DNA of 64,000 bases from Paracoccus methylarcula (GCF_003007735.2 NZ_PXNQ02000006.1:210299-274298), one strand, 5' to 3'. Shown: positions 17,654 to 26,629, numbered from the stretch's first letter. The notes: generated from the letters alone by a model not told the origin. Made by a program: numbers and translations.

Positions 17654-18772
17654 ATGGCAGCCTATGCGCTCTATTTTTCGAATGATCAGCTTGGCGATTT
17701 CAATACATCCAACGCATTTGAGCTGATCACCAATCCGATGGGTGAGCAGAAGCTCACCATCAATACCAACCATCCCGGCGATCGTCTGGTGTCCAATGGA
17801 GCGGTCGCCGATATCGGAGAGATCACCGGCTGGCGGCTGACGGTTCAGGGTGAGGATGTCAGCGACGGGGCCGTAAGTCATGTCGTTCCAAATTCGAATG
17901 TCGTCGTCGAGTACTCGACCGATGGCGGTGCAAATTGGAACAGCTACACGACGGATATCGGGCATCCCGATGCGGTGTATAGCGTCCGGCAGGATGAAAA
18001 GGACTGGATGGCTCTGACGGCGAATATACCCGGTCAGTCCGACCTGCAATTCGGCTTCATCGCTTCCAATTCCCCTGTGCATTCATGCCAGGCATTCGTG
18101 ACCGATGAGACGATCTTCGAATGTCAGGTCGGCGAATATATCCTTCCCGAGATCATCTTCCCCTGCTTCACAGCGGAAACCCGGATTTCGACCGCATATG
18201 GTCCGGTGGCGGCGGGCGACCTTGCGGCCGGGAACCTGGTTCTGACCAGCGATAACGGTCTTCAGCCCATCCGCTGGATTGCGCGGCGAAAGCTGGACAG
18301 GCATGATCTGAGGCTCAATCCGGGACTGCGTCCGATCCGGATCCGGGCGGGGGCGCTTGGCAGCCAGATGCCGCAGTCGGATTTGCTGGTCTCGCCACAG
18401 CACCGGGTCCTGGTGCGTTCGCAGATCGCCCTGAGAATGTTCGGCACCGACGAGGTGCTGGTCGCGGCCAAGCAACTTTGTGAGATCGACGGGATCGATA
18501 TCGACCAGGAATGTGACGAGATCACCTATGTTCACTTTCTTTTCGATGATCATCAGATCGTGTGCTCGAACGGTGCCTGGACCGAATCGCTTTATACCGG
18601 CCCGCAGGCGCTCAGGGCGGTCGGACCTGCTGCATTGGAGGAAATCTACACGCTATTCCCGGAATTGCGGGAGGGTGAAGCAAAGCCCGCAGCCCGACCG
18701 ATCCCGCAAGGGCGTCTGGTGAGGCAAATGGCCAGCCGGCATGCCAGGAATGGCAAGCCCCTGGTCGCCTGA
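17654..18772 (+). CDS. Hint-domain (hedgehog/intein-type) protein
   Basis: 372-residue protein with a C-terminal Hint domain. The domain begins at Cys171 in PCFTAETRISTAYGPVAAGD, the position of the autoprocessing nucleophile. It continues through LVLTSDNGLQPIRWIARRKL, DLLVSPQHRVLVRS (the conserved block with the catalytic His) and HFLFDDHQIVCSNGAWTESL. The first 150 residues form an unrecognised beta-rich region (NLVVEYSTDGGANW-like). There is no classical signal peptide; family members in Rhodobacteraceae are often type I-secreted or surface proteins. A strong terminator follows. Function beyond self-processing is unknown. Confidence 0.85.
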   Translation: MAAYALYFSNDQLGDFNTSNAFELITNPMGEQKLTINTNHPGDRLVSNGAVADIGEITGWRLTVQGEDVSDGAVSHVVPNSNVVVEYSTDGGANWNSYTTDIGHPDAVYSVRQDEKDWMALTANIPGQSDLQFGFIASNSPVHSCQAFVTDETIFECQVGEYILPEIIFPCFTAETRISTAYGPVAAGDLAAGNLVLTSDNGLQPIRWIARRKLDRHDLRLNPGLRPIRIRAGALGSQMPQSDLLVSPQHRVLVRSQIALRMFGTDEVLVAAKQLCEIDGIDIDQECDEITYVHFLFDDHQIVCSNGAWTESLYTGPQALRAVGPAALEEIYTLFPELREGEAKPAARPIPQGRLVRQMASRHARNGKPLVA

Positions 18773-18813
18773 CGCTATCCGGCGGCCATAACGACGGTGA
18801 CCGGATCGCGATT

Positions 18814-18851
18814 GCCGCCGGAGGAACTCATTCCTTCGGCGGCTTCCTTTG
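18814..18851 (+). terminator. Rho-independent terminator after the Hint-domain gene
   Basis: Long hairpin GCCGCCGGAGGAA-CTCA-TTCCTTCGGCGGC (one G-T pair) followed by TTCCTTTG, 42 bp past the stop codon. Confidence 0.75.
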
Positions 18852-18962
18852 CATGATGCCGCAAATATTTCCGCCCGGCAGTTTCTTGGGTGGTTCGTTC
18901 GCGACGAATCTCTGGCAATCGAGGCGGCGATGCCTGCTATCTCGCGAATTTGAGTGGAAAAT

Positions 18963-19048
18963 GGTGGGCGACCCTGGAATCGAACCAGGCATGGGTCTCC
19001 CCGGCGGAGTTACAGTCCGCTGCCGCACCTTGCAGCACGTCGCCCACC
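18963..19048 (-). tRNA. tRNA-Tyr (GTA anticodon)
   Basis: 86-nt class II tRNA on the minus strand. The acceptor stem GGTGGGC/GCCCACC pairs fully. The anticodon stem-loop GCGGA-CTGTAAC-TCCGC gives GTA for Tyr, a long variable arm is present, and the T arm reads CCTGG-TTCGATT-CCAGG. CCA is not encoded. Confidence 0.95.
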
Positions 19049-19167
19049 GAGCGCCGTCGGCGTGAGGAGTGATTAGCGGTCCCGTTCAGGGGCGTCAAGC
19101 GGATTTCCGGGGCTTGCGCGATCACGTCGGGACGCGCAGAGAGGGAAGCGCAACAAAGGAAAGCAAG

Positions 19168-19967
19168 ATGGCCGACACGCCGCGCAAATCGAAAAAGCCC
19201 AACTGGGTCATCGACAAGGAACGAGCCCGCCGGGCGGCAGCCGCCGAAACAGTCTGGCTGTTCGGATTGCACGCCGTACGCGATGCACTGGCAAATCCCG
19301 GGCGTGAAAAGCTGCGATTGGTGGTGACACGGAATGCCCTGGACCGTTTGGGCGATCTTCATGGCGTGACGCCGGAACTGACCGATCCGCGCGTTTTCAC
19401 GAAGACCGTTCCATTGTCCGACGAAAATGTCCACCAGGGCGCGGCGCTTGAGGTTAAGCCGCTGAAATGGGGAAGCCTCAGCGAGGTCGCCTTGCGCGAG
19501 GCTCCGGGAGAGACGCGCCCGTTGCTGGTTGCGCTCGACAGGGTCAGCGATCCGCATAATGCCGGGGCCATCCTGCGCTCGGCCGAGGTGTTCGGCGCGC
19601 GCGCGGTGATCGCACCGGCCCGCCATTCGCGCCCGAGACAGGGGCCCTGGCCAAGACCGCATCCGGTGCGCTGGAACGCCAGCCCTACCTGCGCGTGCCG
19701 AACCTTGCCGAGGCGCTGAACCAGCTGAAGCAAATGGGCTTCGTCCTGGTCGGGCTCGACGGCTCCGGCGATACGGTCCTGCCCGAACTGCTGGCCGGTC
19801 TTCAGGGCCGTGCCCTTTGCCTGGTCATGGGGGCCGAGGGTCCGGGCATGCGGGAACTGACGATGAAAAGCTGCGATCACATCGCGCGCATTCCCTTCGC
19901 GGCGGATTTCGGCTCCCTCAATGTGTCGAATGCTGCGGCGGTGGCGTTATATGCTGCGGCTCGGTGA
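19168..19967 (+). CDS. rlmB: 23S rRNA (guanosine-2'-O-)methyltransferase RlmB/TrmH family, frameshifted in this sequence
   Basis: SpoU/TrmH-type 2'-O-methyltransferase, about 266 residues if restored. The substrate-binding N-domain (TVWLFGLHAVRDALANPGRE) and LVALDRVSDPHNAGAILRSA (motif 1, with the conserved Asn and Arg) read in frame 1. Beyond HS at about 19629 the sense frame shifts; LAKTASGALERQPYLRVPNL, VMGAEGPGMRELTMKSCDH and IPFAADFGSLNVSNAAAVAL (knot motifs 2 and 3, SAM binding) follow. A missing base in TTCGCGCCC, probably TTCGGCGCCC, restores it. A weak AAAGGAAAG precedes ATG 19168. Confidence 0.85.
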
Positions 19968-20059
19968 GCATAAATCACAAGCATGAGATATCTTCGGCCC
20001 GACATTGAGAATCACGCGCTACACTGTCAAAGCTAGTGACTTCCATGATCCTGGTAACC

Positions 20060-20467
20060 ATGAAGCCGCTGATTCTGTCCATATCGCTGATATTTGCATT
20101 CGCATTGCCCGCCGCTGCGAAGGATTGGGCATTGGGAGGATATGACGCCGTCGGCTACAGTTTCGGACGGGCGGTTCCCGGGCGCAGCGATATCGCGACG
20201 ATGTGGAAGGGAAAATCCTGGCATTTCGTGTCCGAAGAGAATCGGACCCGATTCGAGGCCGATCCACGACAGTTCGCCCCGGCTTTCGAAGGGTTCTGCC
20301 CTGTTTCCCTGGCCGATGGCCGGAAAGAGCGGGGCGATCCGCGGTTTTTCGCCGTTATCGACCGACAACTCTATTTATTGCGCTCCGATGTGGAGTTACG
20401 CAGGATCAGGCGGGCCCCGGACGAGATACTGGATGAAGCCCGGAAAACCTGGTCCATGGTGAAGTAA
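20060..20467 (+). CDS. YHS domain-containing secreted protein
   Basis: 135-residue protein with a signal peptide (LILSISLIFAFALPAAAKDW) and a single YHS-like domain: GYDAVGYSFGRAVPGRSDIA, WKGKSWHFVSEENRTRFEAD and FAPAFEGFCPVSLADGRK. Such domains in periplasmic proteins bind metal; here GYDAV and FCPVSLADG are the diagnostic blocks. ATG 20045 is an alternative start that would give a slightly longer signal peptide. Followed by an inverted repeat and a terminator. No functional partner is adjacent. Confidence 0.75.
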   Translation: MKPLILSISLIFAFALPAAAKDWALGGYDAVGYSFGRAVPGRSDIATMWKGKSWHFVSEENRTRFEADPRQFAPAFEGFCPVSLADGRKERGDPRFFAVIDRQLYLLRSDVELRRIRRAPDEILDEARKTWSMVK

Positions 20468-20546
20468 ATCGCGAAATTCGCACGACATAATCACGAATTC
20501 GCGAATATTCTGGAACTTTTTCCGGCTGATGCCCATTTACATCACA

Positions 20547-20573
20547 GAACATGACCCCGGAACGGTCATGTTC
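20547..20573. repeat. Perfect 10-bp inverted repeat
   Basis: GAACATGACC and GGTCATGTTC are exact reverse complements separated by 7 nt (CCGGAAC). No T-run follows on either strand, so it is not a simple terminator. It could be an operator or the stem of a structured RNA. Confidence 0.7.
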
Positions 20574-20600
20574 GGATCACTGTCCCTCGTTCCGCGACTT

Positions 20601-20635
20601 GCGCCCGGCCAGATTCTGGACCGGGCGCCTTTTCT
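20601..20635 (+). terminator. Rho-independent terminator after the YHS gene
   Basis: Stem GCGCCCGG/CCGGGCGC with a 12-nt loop that can itself pair (CCAGA/TCTGG), followed by CTTTTCT. It lies 134 bp past the YHS stop and 44 bp before the next start. Confidence 0.75.
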
Positions 20636-20678
20636 ATGCAAGGTTGACGCTCCATCCTGGCAGAGAGGGAGGCTCACC

Positions 20679-21110
20679 TTGCAGATTGACATTGATCAGG
20701 ACGAACAGATCGCCCGGATTGCTCGTGACACGAAGGTGGTCGCAATGGTCGGTTTGTCGCCCAACGAGGCTCGGCCCAGCTGGGGTGTGGCGCGTTACCT
20801 GCAATCGCAGGGGATACGCGTCATCCCGGTCAATCCCGGTCATGCCGGCAGCACGATCCTGGATGAGCAGGTCTATGCCAGCCTTGCCGATATTCCAGCC
20901 GATGCCGGAGTCCAGATGGTGGATATCTTCCGTCGTTCCGAGGCCGTCGGCCCGATCGTCGACGAGGCTCTGGCGCATATGCCCGATCTCAAGGTCATCT
21001 GGCTGCAACTGGGGGTCAGGGATGACGCGGCCGCGAGCAGGGCCCGCGAACGCGGTGTCGAGATGATCCAGGATCGCTGCCCGAAGATCGAATTCCCCCG
21101 GCATATCTGA
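20679..21110 (+). CDS. CoA-binding domain protein (YccU-like)
   Basis: 143-residue single Rossmann-type CoA-binding domain. VVAMVGLSPNEARPSWGVAR, YLQSQGIRVIPVNPGHAGS, VDIFRRSEAVGPIVDEAL and IWLQLGVRDDAAASRARERG are family hallmarks. The best start is TTG 20679, seven bases after GAGGGAGG; an upstream in-frame ATG at 20529 would translate across the terminator hairpin. Homologues bind CoA, but their physiological role is poorly defined. Confidence 0.82.
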   Translation: MQIDIDQDEQIARIARDTKVVAMVGLSPNEARPSWGVARYLQSQGIRVIPVNPGHAGSTILDEQVYASLADIPADAGVQMVDIFRRSEAVGPIVDEALAHMPDLKVIWLQLGVRDDAAASRARERGVEMIQDRCPKIEFPRHI

Positions 21111-21161
21111 TCGCTGTCCCGACCTGTCGCCGATCCGGGGCCCGGTCTTGCCGGACGGGTC

Positions 21162-22277
21162 TTACAGAACCTTGTCCAGAACGGTTCTCAGCCGTTCGAC
21201 CGTGCCCTCGACATCCTTCAGTTTGTCGAGCCCGAAAAGCCCGAGCCGGAAGGTCGAGAAACTGTCCCCTTCGTTCACGGCGAGGGGGACGCCAGCCGCG
21301 ATCTGCATGCCTTCGGCCGCGAATTTCCTGCCGGACTTGATATCCGGATCCTTGGTATAGGAGACGACGACGCCAGGCGCGGCAAAGCCCGGAGCTGCGA
21401 CCGAGCGGATACCCTTTTCGGCCAGCATCGCGCGGACAGCGTTGCCAAGCTGCCATTGCGCGTCCCGCGCTGCATCGAATCCCATGTCCCGCGTCTCCGC
21501 CACAGCCGCGTGCAGCCCGACCAATGCATCAGTTGGCATGGTCGCGTGATAGGCGTGGCCCCCATCTTCATAGGCGGCCATGATGGTCCGCCATTTCCTG
21601 AGATCCAGTGCAAAGCTGTCGCTCTCGGTCTGCTGCAGCCGTGTTGCCGCGGCTTCGGACATCATGACCAGCCCGGCCGATGGCGACGCGGACCAGCCCT
21701 TTTGCGGTGCCGAGACCAGGACATCGACACCAAGCGCCTTCATGTCCACCCAGATTGTCCCCGAAGCGATGCAATCCAGCACCATGAGCGCCCCCACCTC
21801 ATGCGCTGCTCCGGCCATCGCGGCGATATAGTCGTCGGGCAGGATCAGGCCGGCGGAAGTCTCGACATGCGGGGCAAAGACCACATCGGGGCGGGCCTCG
21901 CGAATTTTGGCGACCACTTCCTCGATCGGCGGCGGGGCAAAGGCGGGTTGCGGCTCGTTCCCGGCGGGGCGGGCCATGGCGACGGTGGTGTCGCGGGCAA
22001 ATCCGCCGGCCTCGAAAATCTGGCTCCAACGATAGCTGAACCAGCCGTTGCGGACGATCAGCGCATGGGCATCGCGGCCAAATTGCCGTGCCACGGCCTC
22101 CATCGCGTAGGTACCTCCTCCCGGCACGATGGCGATCTGATCGGCGCTATAGACCTCGCGCAGGGTAGAAGACAGCTCGCGCATGACCTGCTGGAACTTC
22201 TGCGACATGTGGTTCAGCGAGCGGTCGGTGAAAACCACCGAGAATTCCTGCAGGCCATCGGGGTCGATTGCGGACAT
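21162..22277 (-). CDS. Class V aminotransferase (alanine-glyoxylate / serine-pyruvate type)
   Basis: 371-residue PLP enzyme of the AgxT-like class V group. IAIVPGGGTYAMEAVARQFG forms the phosphate-binding start; VLDCIASGTIWVDMKALGVD carries the conserved Asp; SAPQKGWSASPSAGLVMMSE holds the Schiff-base Lys (QKGWS). The C-terminal SYTKDPDIKSGRKFAAEGMQ belongs to the small domain. It is divergent from the gamma-glutamylation operon with 143 bp between the starts, so shared amine metabolism is plausible. Preferred amino donor and acceptor cannot be read from the sequence. Confidence 0.87.
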   Translation of the reverse strand: MSAIDPDGLQEFSVVFTDRSLNHMSQKFQQVMRELSSTLREVYSADQIAIVPGGGTYAMEAVARQFGRDAHALIVRNGWFSYRWSQIFEAGGFARDTTVAMARPAGNEPQPAFAPPPIEEVVAKIREARPDVVFAPHVETSAGLILPDDYIAAMAGAAHEVGALMVLDCIASGTIWVDMKALGVDVLVSAPQKGWSASPSAGLVMMSEAAATRLQQTESDSFALDLRKWRTIMAAYEDGGHAYHATMPTDALVGLHAAVAETRDMGFDAARDAQWQLGNAVRAMLAEKGIRSVAAPGFAAPGVVVSYTKDPDIKSGRKFAAEGMQIAAGVPLAVNEGDSFSTFRLGLFGLDKLKDVEGTVERLRTVLDKVL

Positions 22278-22420
22278 GAACGCTGCTCCTTCGTGATCGG
22301 TTCGGGCTGCAGGCTATCCTGTCCCCGGGTGCTTTGCCAGCCAGTCAAATGGTGCAGCCCCTTGCGGCCACCCCATCCGGGCGACTACCTTGCAGTCATA
22401 GATAACATCGCAGGTCATTC

Positions 22421-23118
22421 ATGCGTATCGGCATACTTCAATGCGGCCAGTCGCCCGCGCAGATGAAGGAAGAACTGGGCGACTATCCGGACATGTTCAT
22501 GCGGCTGCTGGACGGTCGGGGGTTCGAGTTCCGGGTCTGGCATGTCGAGGGGATGGAATTCCCCTCGGATGTTCACGATGCGGATGGCTGGTTGCTGACC
22601 GGTTCCCGCCACGGAGCATACGAGGATCACGCCTTCATTCCGCCGCTCGAGGATTTCATCCGGCGCGCCTATGCCGAGGGGGTGCCGCAGGTCGGTATCT
22701 GCTTCGGTCACCAGATCATCGCCCAGGCATTGGGCGGCAAGGTGGTCAAGCATCCCGGCGGATGGGTGATCGGCGCGCAGGATTACGATGTCGGCGGTGA
22801 AACCGTGACCCTGAACGCCTGGCACCAGGATCAGGCGTGGCCCTGCCCGAGGGGGCCGAGGTCATCGGGCGCAACGACACATGCGAGAATGCCGTGCTGG
22901 TCTATGGCAACCGGGCCTATAGCGTGCAGCCGCATCCCGAATTCGACGATGCCTTCGTGCAGGGTTTGATGGACACGCGCGCCAAGGGTGTCGTGCCGCA
23001 GGACCTGCTGGACGGTGCGGCCGCCCGGATGGGCGGGGCGCGGAATTCGGACGGGCTGGCGGATCGGATCGAGGCGTTTTTCAAACAGCCCCGTGGACAG
23101 GCGAAGGGTGCGGCATGA
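22421..23118 (+). CDS. Class I glutamine amidotransferase (GuaA-like), frameshifted in this sequence
   Basis: About 232-residue GATase1 protein if restored. The nucleophile Cys is in VGICFGHQIIAQALGG, and the catalytic His/Glu are in VQPHPEFDD. GWLLTGSRHGAYEDHAFIPP precedes the active site. The frame changes at about 22836 inside AWHQDQ: one missing base in CAGGCGTGG (CAGGCCGTGG) gives DQAVALPEGAEVIGRNDTCE. Its stop overlaps the glutamine-synthetase-like gene (ATGA). In this setting it may hydrolyse gamma-glutamyl intermediates, the job of PuuD, although PuuD belongs to a different amidohydrolase subfamily. Confidence 0.82.
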
Positions 23119-24473
23119 ACAAGCAATGGATCGACCGCACACCCGAGGCGGCACGCGAATACCTGGCCGGGCGGCGGCTTGACGAGGTCGAATGCATTGT
23201 GGCCGATATCGCCGGCGTGGCTCGGGGCAAGGCGATGCCTGCCTCGAAATTCGCACGTCAGGACAAGTTCTACCTGCCGAATTCGATCTTCCTGCAGACG
23301 ATCACCGGCGAATGGGCGGATAACCCGACGGGCGCCTTTACCGAGCCCGACATGATCCTGATCCCGGATTACAGCACGGCCAGCGCCGCGCCATGGACGG
23401 CGGATTGGACGCTTCAGATCATCCATGACGCCACCGACCAGCAGGGAAACCCGTTTCCCATCGCACCGCGCAATGTGCTGAAACGGGTGGTCAAGCTTTA
23501 CGAGGAAAAGGGCTGGAAACCCGTCGTCGCGCCCGAGATGGAATTCTTTCTGGTCGCACGCAACACCGATCCGAATCAGCCAATCATCCCGCCCATGGGC
23601 CGCACCGGCAGGCGGGCGGCGGCCAAGCAGGCCTATTCCATGTCGGCGGTGGACGAATACGGCAAGGTCATCGACGATATCTATGACTTCGCCGAAGCCC
23701 AGGGTTTCGAGATAGACGGCATCCTGCAAGAGGGCGGGGCAGGGCAGGTCGAGATCAACCTCAATCACGGAGATCCCGTCGCCCTCGCAGACGAGATGTT
23801 CTATTTCAAGCGCCTGATCCGCGAGGCCGCGCTGCGCCATGATTGCTTCGCGACCTTCATGGCCAAGCCGATCGAGGGCGAACCGGGCAGCGCCATGCAT
23901 ATCCACCACTCGGTCGTCGACATGCAGACCGGACGGAATATCTTCTCGGATGCTCAGGGACGGGAAACCACCGCTTTCCTGAATTTCATCGCCGGGATGC
24001 AGCGGCATCTGCCGGCGGCGATCGCTCTGCTGGCACCCTATGTGAACAGCTATCGCCGTTATGTTCCGGATTTCGCCGCGCCGATCAACCTGGAATGGGC
24101 GCATGACAACCGCACGACGGGGTTGCGCGTGCCGATCTCGGGTCCCGAGGCACGGCGGGTCGAGAACCGCCTCGCGGGGATGGATTGCAACCCTTACCTG
24201 GGCATCGCCGCCTCGCTGGCCTGCGGTTACCTGGGGCTGCTGGAGGGGGAGGCCCCTCGCGCCGAATATCTGGGCGACGCCTATATGTCGCAGGACGAAC
24301 TGCCCTATAATCTGGGCGATGCGCTGGACATCATGGCCGGGAACGCCGCCATGCGCAGCGTTCTGGGCGAAGAGTTCGCAGCCGTTTACGAATCTGTGAA
24401 GAGGAACGAATACAAGGAGTTCCTGCAGGTCATCAGCCCGTGGGAACGGGAACATCTGCTATTGAACGTGTGA
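23115..24473 (+). CDS. Glutamine synthetase-family gamma-glutamyl-amine ligase (PuuA-like)
   Basis: 452-residue glutamine-synthetase fold protein, ATP-dependent ligation of glutamate to an amine. Metal and substrate motifs: PEMEFFLV (catalytic Glu), GAGQVEINLNHGD, the GSAMHIHHSVVD block (ATP/metal His), and NRTTGLRVPISGPEARRVEN. It lacks the adenylylation Tyr context of GlnA. Sandwiched between a GATase1 protein and a DadA/PuuB-like flavoprotein, the puuD-A-B order of gamma-glutamylated putrescine breakdown. The actual amine (putrescine or another) is inferred. Confidence 0.85.
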   Translation: MNKQWIDRTPEAAREYLAGRRLDEVECIVADIAGVARGKAMPASKFARQDKFYLPNSIFLQTITGEWADNPTGAFTEPDMILIPDYSTASAAPWTADWTLQIIHDATDQQGNPFPIAPRNVLKRVVKLYEEKGWKPVVAPEMEFFLVARNTDPNQPIIPPMGRTGRRAAAKQAYSMSAVDEYGKVIDDIYDFAEAQGFEIDGILQEGGAGQVEINLNHGDPVALADEMFYFKRLIREAALRHDCFATFMAKPIEGEPGSAMHIHHSVVDMQTGRNIFSDAQGRETTAFLNFIAGMQRHLPAAIALLAPYVNSYRRYVPDFAAPINLEWAHDNRTTGLRVPISGPEARRVENRLAGMDCNPYLGIAASLACGYLGLLEGEAPRAEYLGDAYMSQDELPYNLGDALDIMAGNAAMRSVLGEEFAAVYESVKRNEYKEFLQVISPWEREHLLLNV

Positions 24474-24514
24474 GGGCTGGATAGGCCACGACCATTCTGG
24501 CTGCCGGAGACTTC

Positions 24515-25825
24515 ATGAACCTGCTTTATGTCAACGATCGGCGGGGCGAATATCCCGCCAGCCTCTATGCCGAGACCCGCAACACGCTTGATCCTTTCCC
24601 GATGCTGAAGGGCGAGGCACGGGCCGATGTCGCGGTCGTCGGAGGCGGCTATACCGGCCTGTCGGCGGCGCTTCACCTGGCCCGGCGCGGGTTTCAGGTC
24701 GTGCTGGTCGAGGCGCATCGCGTGGGTTTCGGTGCCTCGGGCCGCAATGGCGGTCAATTGGGATCGGGCCAGCGGCAAGAGGTTGACTGGCTCGAGGAGC
24801 AATTGGGCCGGGATGCTGCGCGCCGCCTGTGGCAACTGGCCGAAGAGGCAAAGGCGCTGGTCAGCTCGTTGGCCGGTGAGGCGGGGGTTCTGGTTCGCAA
24901 CGGTGTGGCCCATGCCTGCCGCAACAAGGCAGAGGTCGATCACGCCAAGCATATCGCCGATCATCTGGCGCAGCATTACGACTACCCGGATGTTGAAGTT
25001 CTGGATCACCGGGGGCTGGCCGATCTCATCGGCAGCGAGGCTTATATCGGGGGGGATGTGGATTGGGGGGCAGGACATCTTCATCCCCTGAACCTCGCGA
25101 TTGGCATCGCCAGCCTGGCGAAGACGGCCGGCGCGCGCATCTTCGAGAACAGCCATGTCCACCGCATCACCCATGCCGGAAAGGCGGGGGAGAAAAGCAC
25201 CGTTCATTGCGATACCGGCAAGGTGATCTGCGATCACGTGATCCTTGCCGGGAACGGTTATCTGGGCGATATCGCTCCGCAGATCGCAGCCCGTGTCATG
25301 CCGATCAACAATTACATCGTCGCGACCGAGCCTCTGGATGATAGCTTTCCCGAAATCCTGCCGCGAAACCCTGCGGTCGCCGATACCAAGTTCGTGGTGA
25401 ATTACTGGCGCCTGGATGATGAGCGGCGCTTGATATTCGGCGGGGGCGAGACCGTCAGCTATCGTTTCCCCAATGACATCGCCCAAGTGGTGCAGCCGCA
25501 TCTGTTGTCGGTCTATCCGCAGCTTCGGAACATCCGCCTGACCCATGCCTGGGGAGGGACATTGGCGATCACCATGAACCGGATGCCCTGTTTCGCCCGC
25601 CCCGCGCCCAACTGCCTGTCTGCCAGCGGGTTCTCGGGGCATGGCGTCGCATTGGCGACATTGTCGGGACGGCTGATGGCCGAGGCGGTGGCGGGGCAAG
25701 CCGAAGGTTTCGATGCGATGGCAGCGGTTCCGACACGCCCGTTTCCCGGCGGCGCGATGCTCAGGACCCCGCTTCTGGTCGCGGGAATGGCATGGTATGG
25801 GCTGCGCGACAGGATGGGCTTCTGA
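24515..25825 (+). CDS. FAD-dependent amine oxidoreductase (PuuB / gamma-glutamylputrescine oxidase-like)
   Basis: 436-residue DAO-family flavoprotein. The FAD dinucleotide motif is VAVVGGGYTGLSAALHLARR at residues 39-58, then VEAHRVGFGASGRNGGQLGS. GAGHLHPLNLAIGIASLAKT and the C-terminal ASGFSGHGVALATLSGRLMA close the FAD site. It follows the PuuA-like gene by 41 bp with CCGGAGA before the start. Expected to oxidise the gamma-glutamylated amine to the aldehyde with hydrogen peroxide release. No aldehyde dehydrogenase (puuC) is adjacent. Confidence 0.85.
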   Translation: MNLLYVNDRRGEYPASLYAETRNTLDPFPMLKGEARADVAVVGGGYTGLSAALHLARRGFQVVLVEAHRVGFGASGRNGGQLGSGQRQEVDWLEEQLGRDAARRLWQLAEEAKALVSSLAGEAGVLVRNGVAHACRNKAEVDHAKHIADHLAQHYDYPDVEVLDHRGLADLIGSEAYIGGDVDWGAGHLHPLNLAIGIASLAKTAGARIFENSHVHRITHAGKAGEKSTVHCDTGKVICDHVILAGNGYLGDIAPQIAARVMPINNYIVATEPLDDSFPEILPRNPAVADTKFVVNYWRLDDERRLIFGGGETVSYRFPNDIAQVVQPHLLSVYPQLRNIRLTHAWGGTLAITMNRMPCFARPAPNCLSASGFSGHGVALATLSGRLMAEAVAGQAEGFDAMAAVPTRPFPGGAMLRTPLLVAGMAWYGLRDRMGF

Positions 25826-25829
25826 CGTC

Positions 25830-26291
25830 TCAGTCCTCGCTTATCCCCAGATCCTGCAGGACCTTCTGCCGCGCCAGCGCCGAGTCGCGATCCGGCACCC
25901 CCAGAAGCCCGGCCACCAGGCGGATCAGGGTTTCCTCATCCGCGGCCCGCTTGCTGTCGGCATAGGCCGTCTCCCACATCGAGCCGATCACATCCACCCG
26001 ATCCTCCAGGGCGATCCGCTCCTTGACCTCGCGCGTGAAGCGCACGGTATCCGGGGCCTCGGCCTCGATCATCTCCGCCGCCGCCCGGCGTTCGGCAGCC
26101 TCTTCCAGCGTCAGCCCGCGCCTGCGGGCCAGGATCCGGTCGATCCGCTGCCGCTCGGCCTGATCGTAGATATCATCGGCCCGGGCGACTCGCACCAGGA
26201 GCGCGGCAATCGCCACCTCGGCATCCGGCGAAGCCAGGGGTCGCGGATGCGGGTCGTCGTTGAAAAGGCGAGTCAGGAGGTTGCGAAACAT
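25830..26291 (-). CDS. TerB-family tellurite resistance-like protein
   Basis: 153-residue all-helical TerB-like protein: VAIAALLVRVARADDIYDQA is the typical acidic metal-binding helix, followed by ERQRIDRILARRRGL and the second repeat RVDVIGSMWETAYADSKRAA, with DEETLIRLVAGLLGVPD just after. It is not within a ter operon; such stand-alone TerB proteins are common in Rhodobacterales and of unknown role. It converges on the puuB-like gene with 4 bp between the stops. Confidence 0.8.
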   Translation of the reverse strand: MFRNLLTRLFNDDPHPRPLASPDAEVAIAALLVRVARADDIYDQAERQRIDRILARRRGLTLEEAAERRAAAEMIEAEAPDTVRFTREVKERIALEDRVDVIGSMWETAYADSKRAADEETLIRLVAGLLGVPDRDSALARQKVLQDLGISED

Positions 26292-26329
26292 ACGTCAATC
26301 ATACGGTTTTTCTTCGTAACCACAAGTCT

Positions 26330-26629
26330 CTAGCTGTCGCCTGCCCAGCCCTCGACGATCACCAGATCGGCATCGCTGACGGGATCCCGGAATGCCTTGG
26401 CCCGCTGATACTCGACGCTATGATAACAATCCCGCGCCGCCTGAAGCGAAGGAAACTCGATCACCACGCTGCGCGGCCGCATCTCGCCCTCGACGATTTC
26501 CTGCGGCCCCCCGCGAACCAGGAACCGTCCGCCGAATTTCCGGAAGGCTTCGGCATTGGCCCGGCGATATGCTTCGTAGGCTTCGGGGTCGGCGATGCTG
26601 ACATGGGCGATCCAATAGGCTTTCGTCAT
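26330..26629 (-). CDS. DUF1330 family protein
   Basis: 99-residue dimeric alpha-beta barrel protein of DUF1330. AYWIAHVSIADPEAYEAYRR, FGGRFLVRGGPQEIVEGEMR and VVIEFPSLQAARDCYHSVEY match the family exactly. The start overlaps the PhzF-like stop (ATGA), so the two are cotranscribed, phzF-like first. Biochemical function unknown. Confidence 0.88.
   Translation of the reverse strand: MTKAYWIAHVSIADPEAYEAYRRANAEAFRKFGGRFLVRGGPQEIVEGEMRPRSVVIEFPSLQAARDCYHSVEYQRAKAFRDPVSDADLVIVEGWAGDS

Noticed and set aside
20547..20573. LexA (SOS) operator
   Set aside because: Alphaproteobacterial LexA boxes are GTTC/GAAC repeats with a 7-bp spacer; the GAAC copies here are 9 bp apart.
22917..24455. Long open frame antisense to the glutamine-synthetase-like gene
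   Set aside because: The sense strand encodes a full conserved enzyme; the antisense frame is a high-GC codon-bias shadow without domains or ribosome site. The same holds for long antisense frames over btuC (450-1838), corA/DUF1045 (32740-34239), kpsE (48745-50190) and the TRAP permease (56398-57657).
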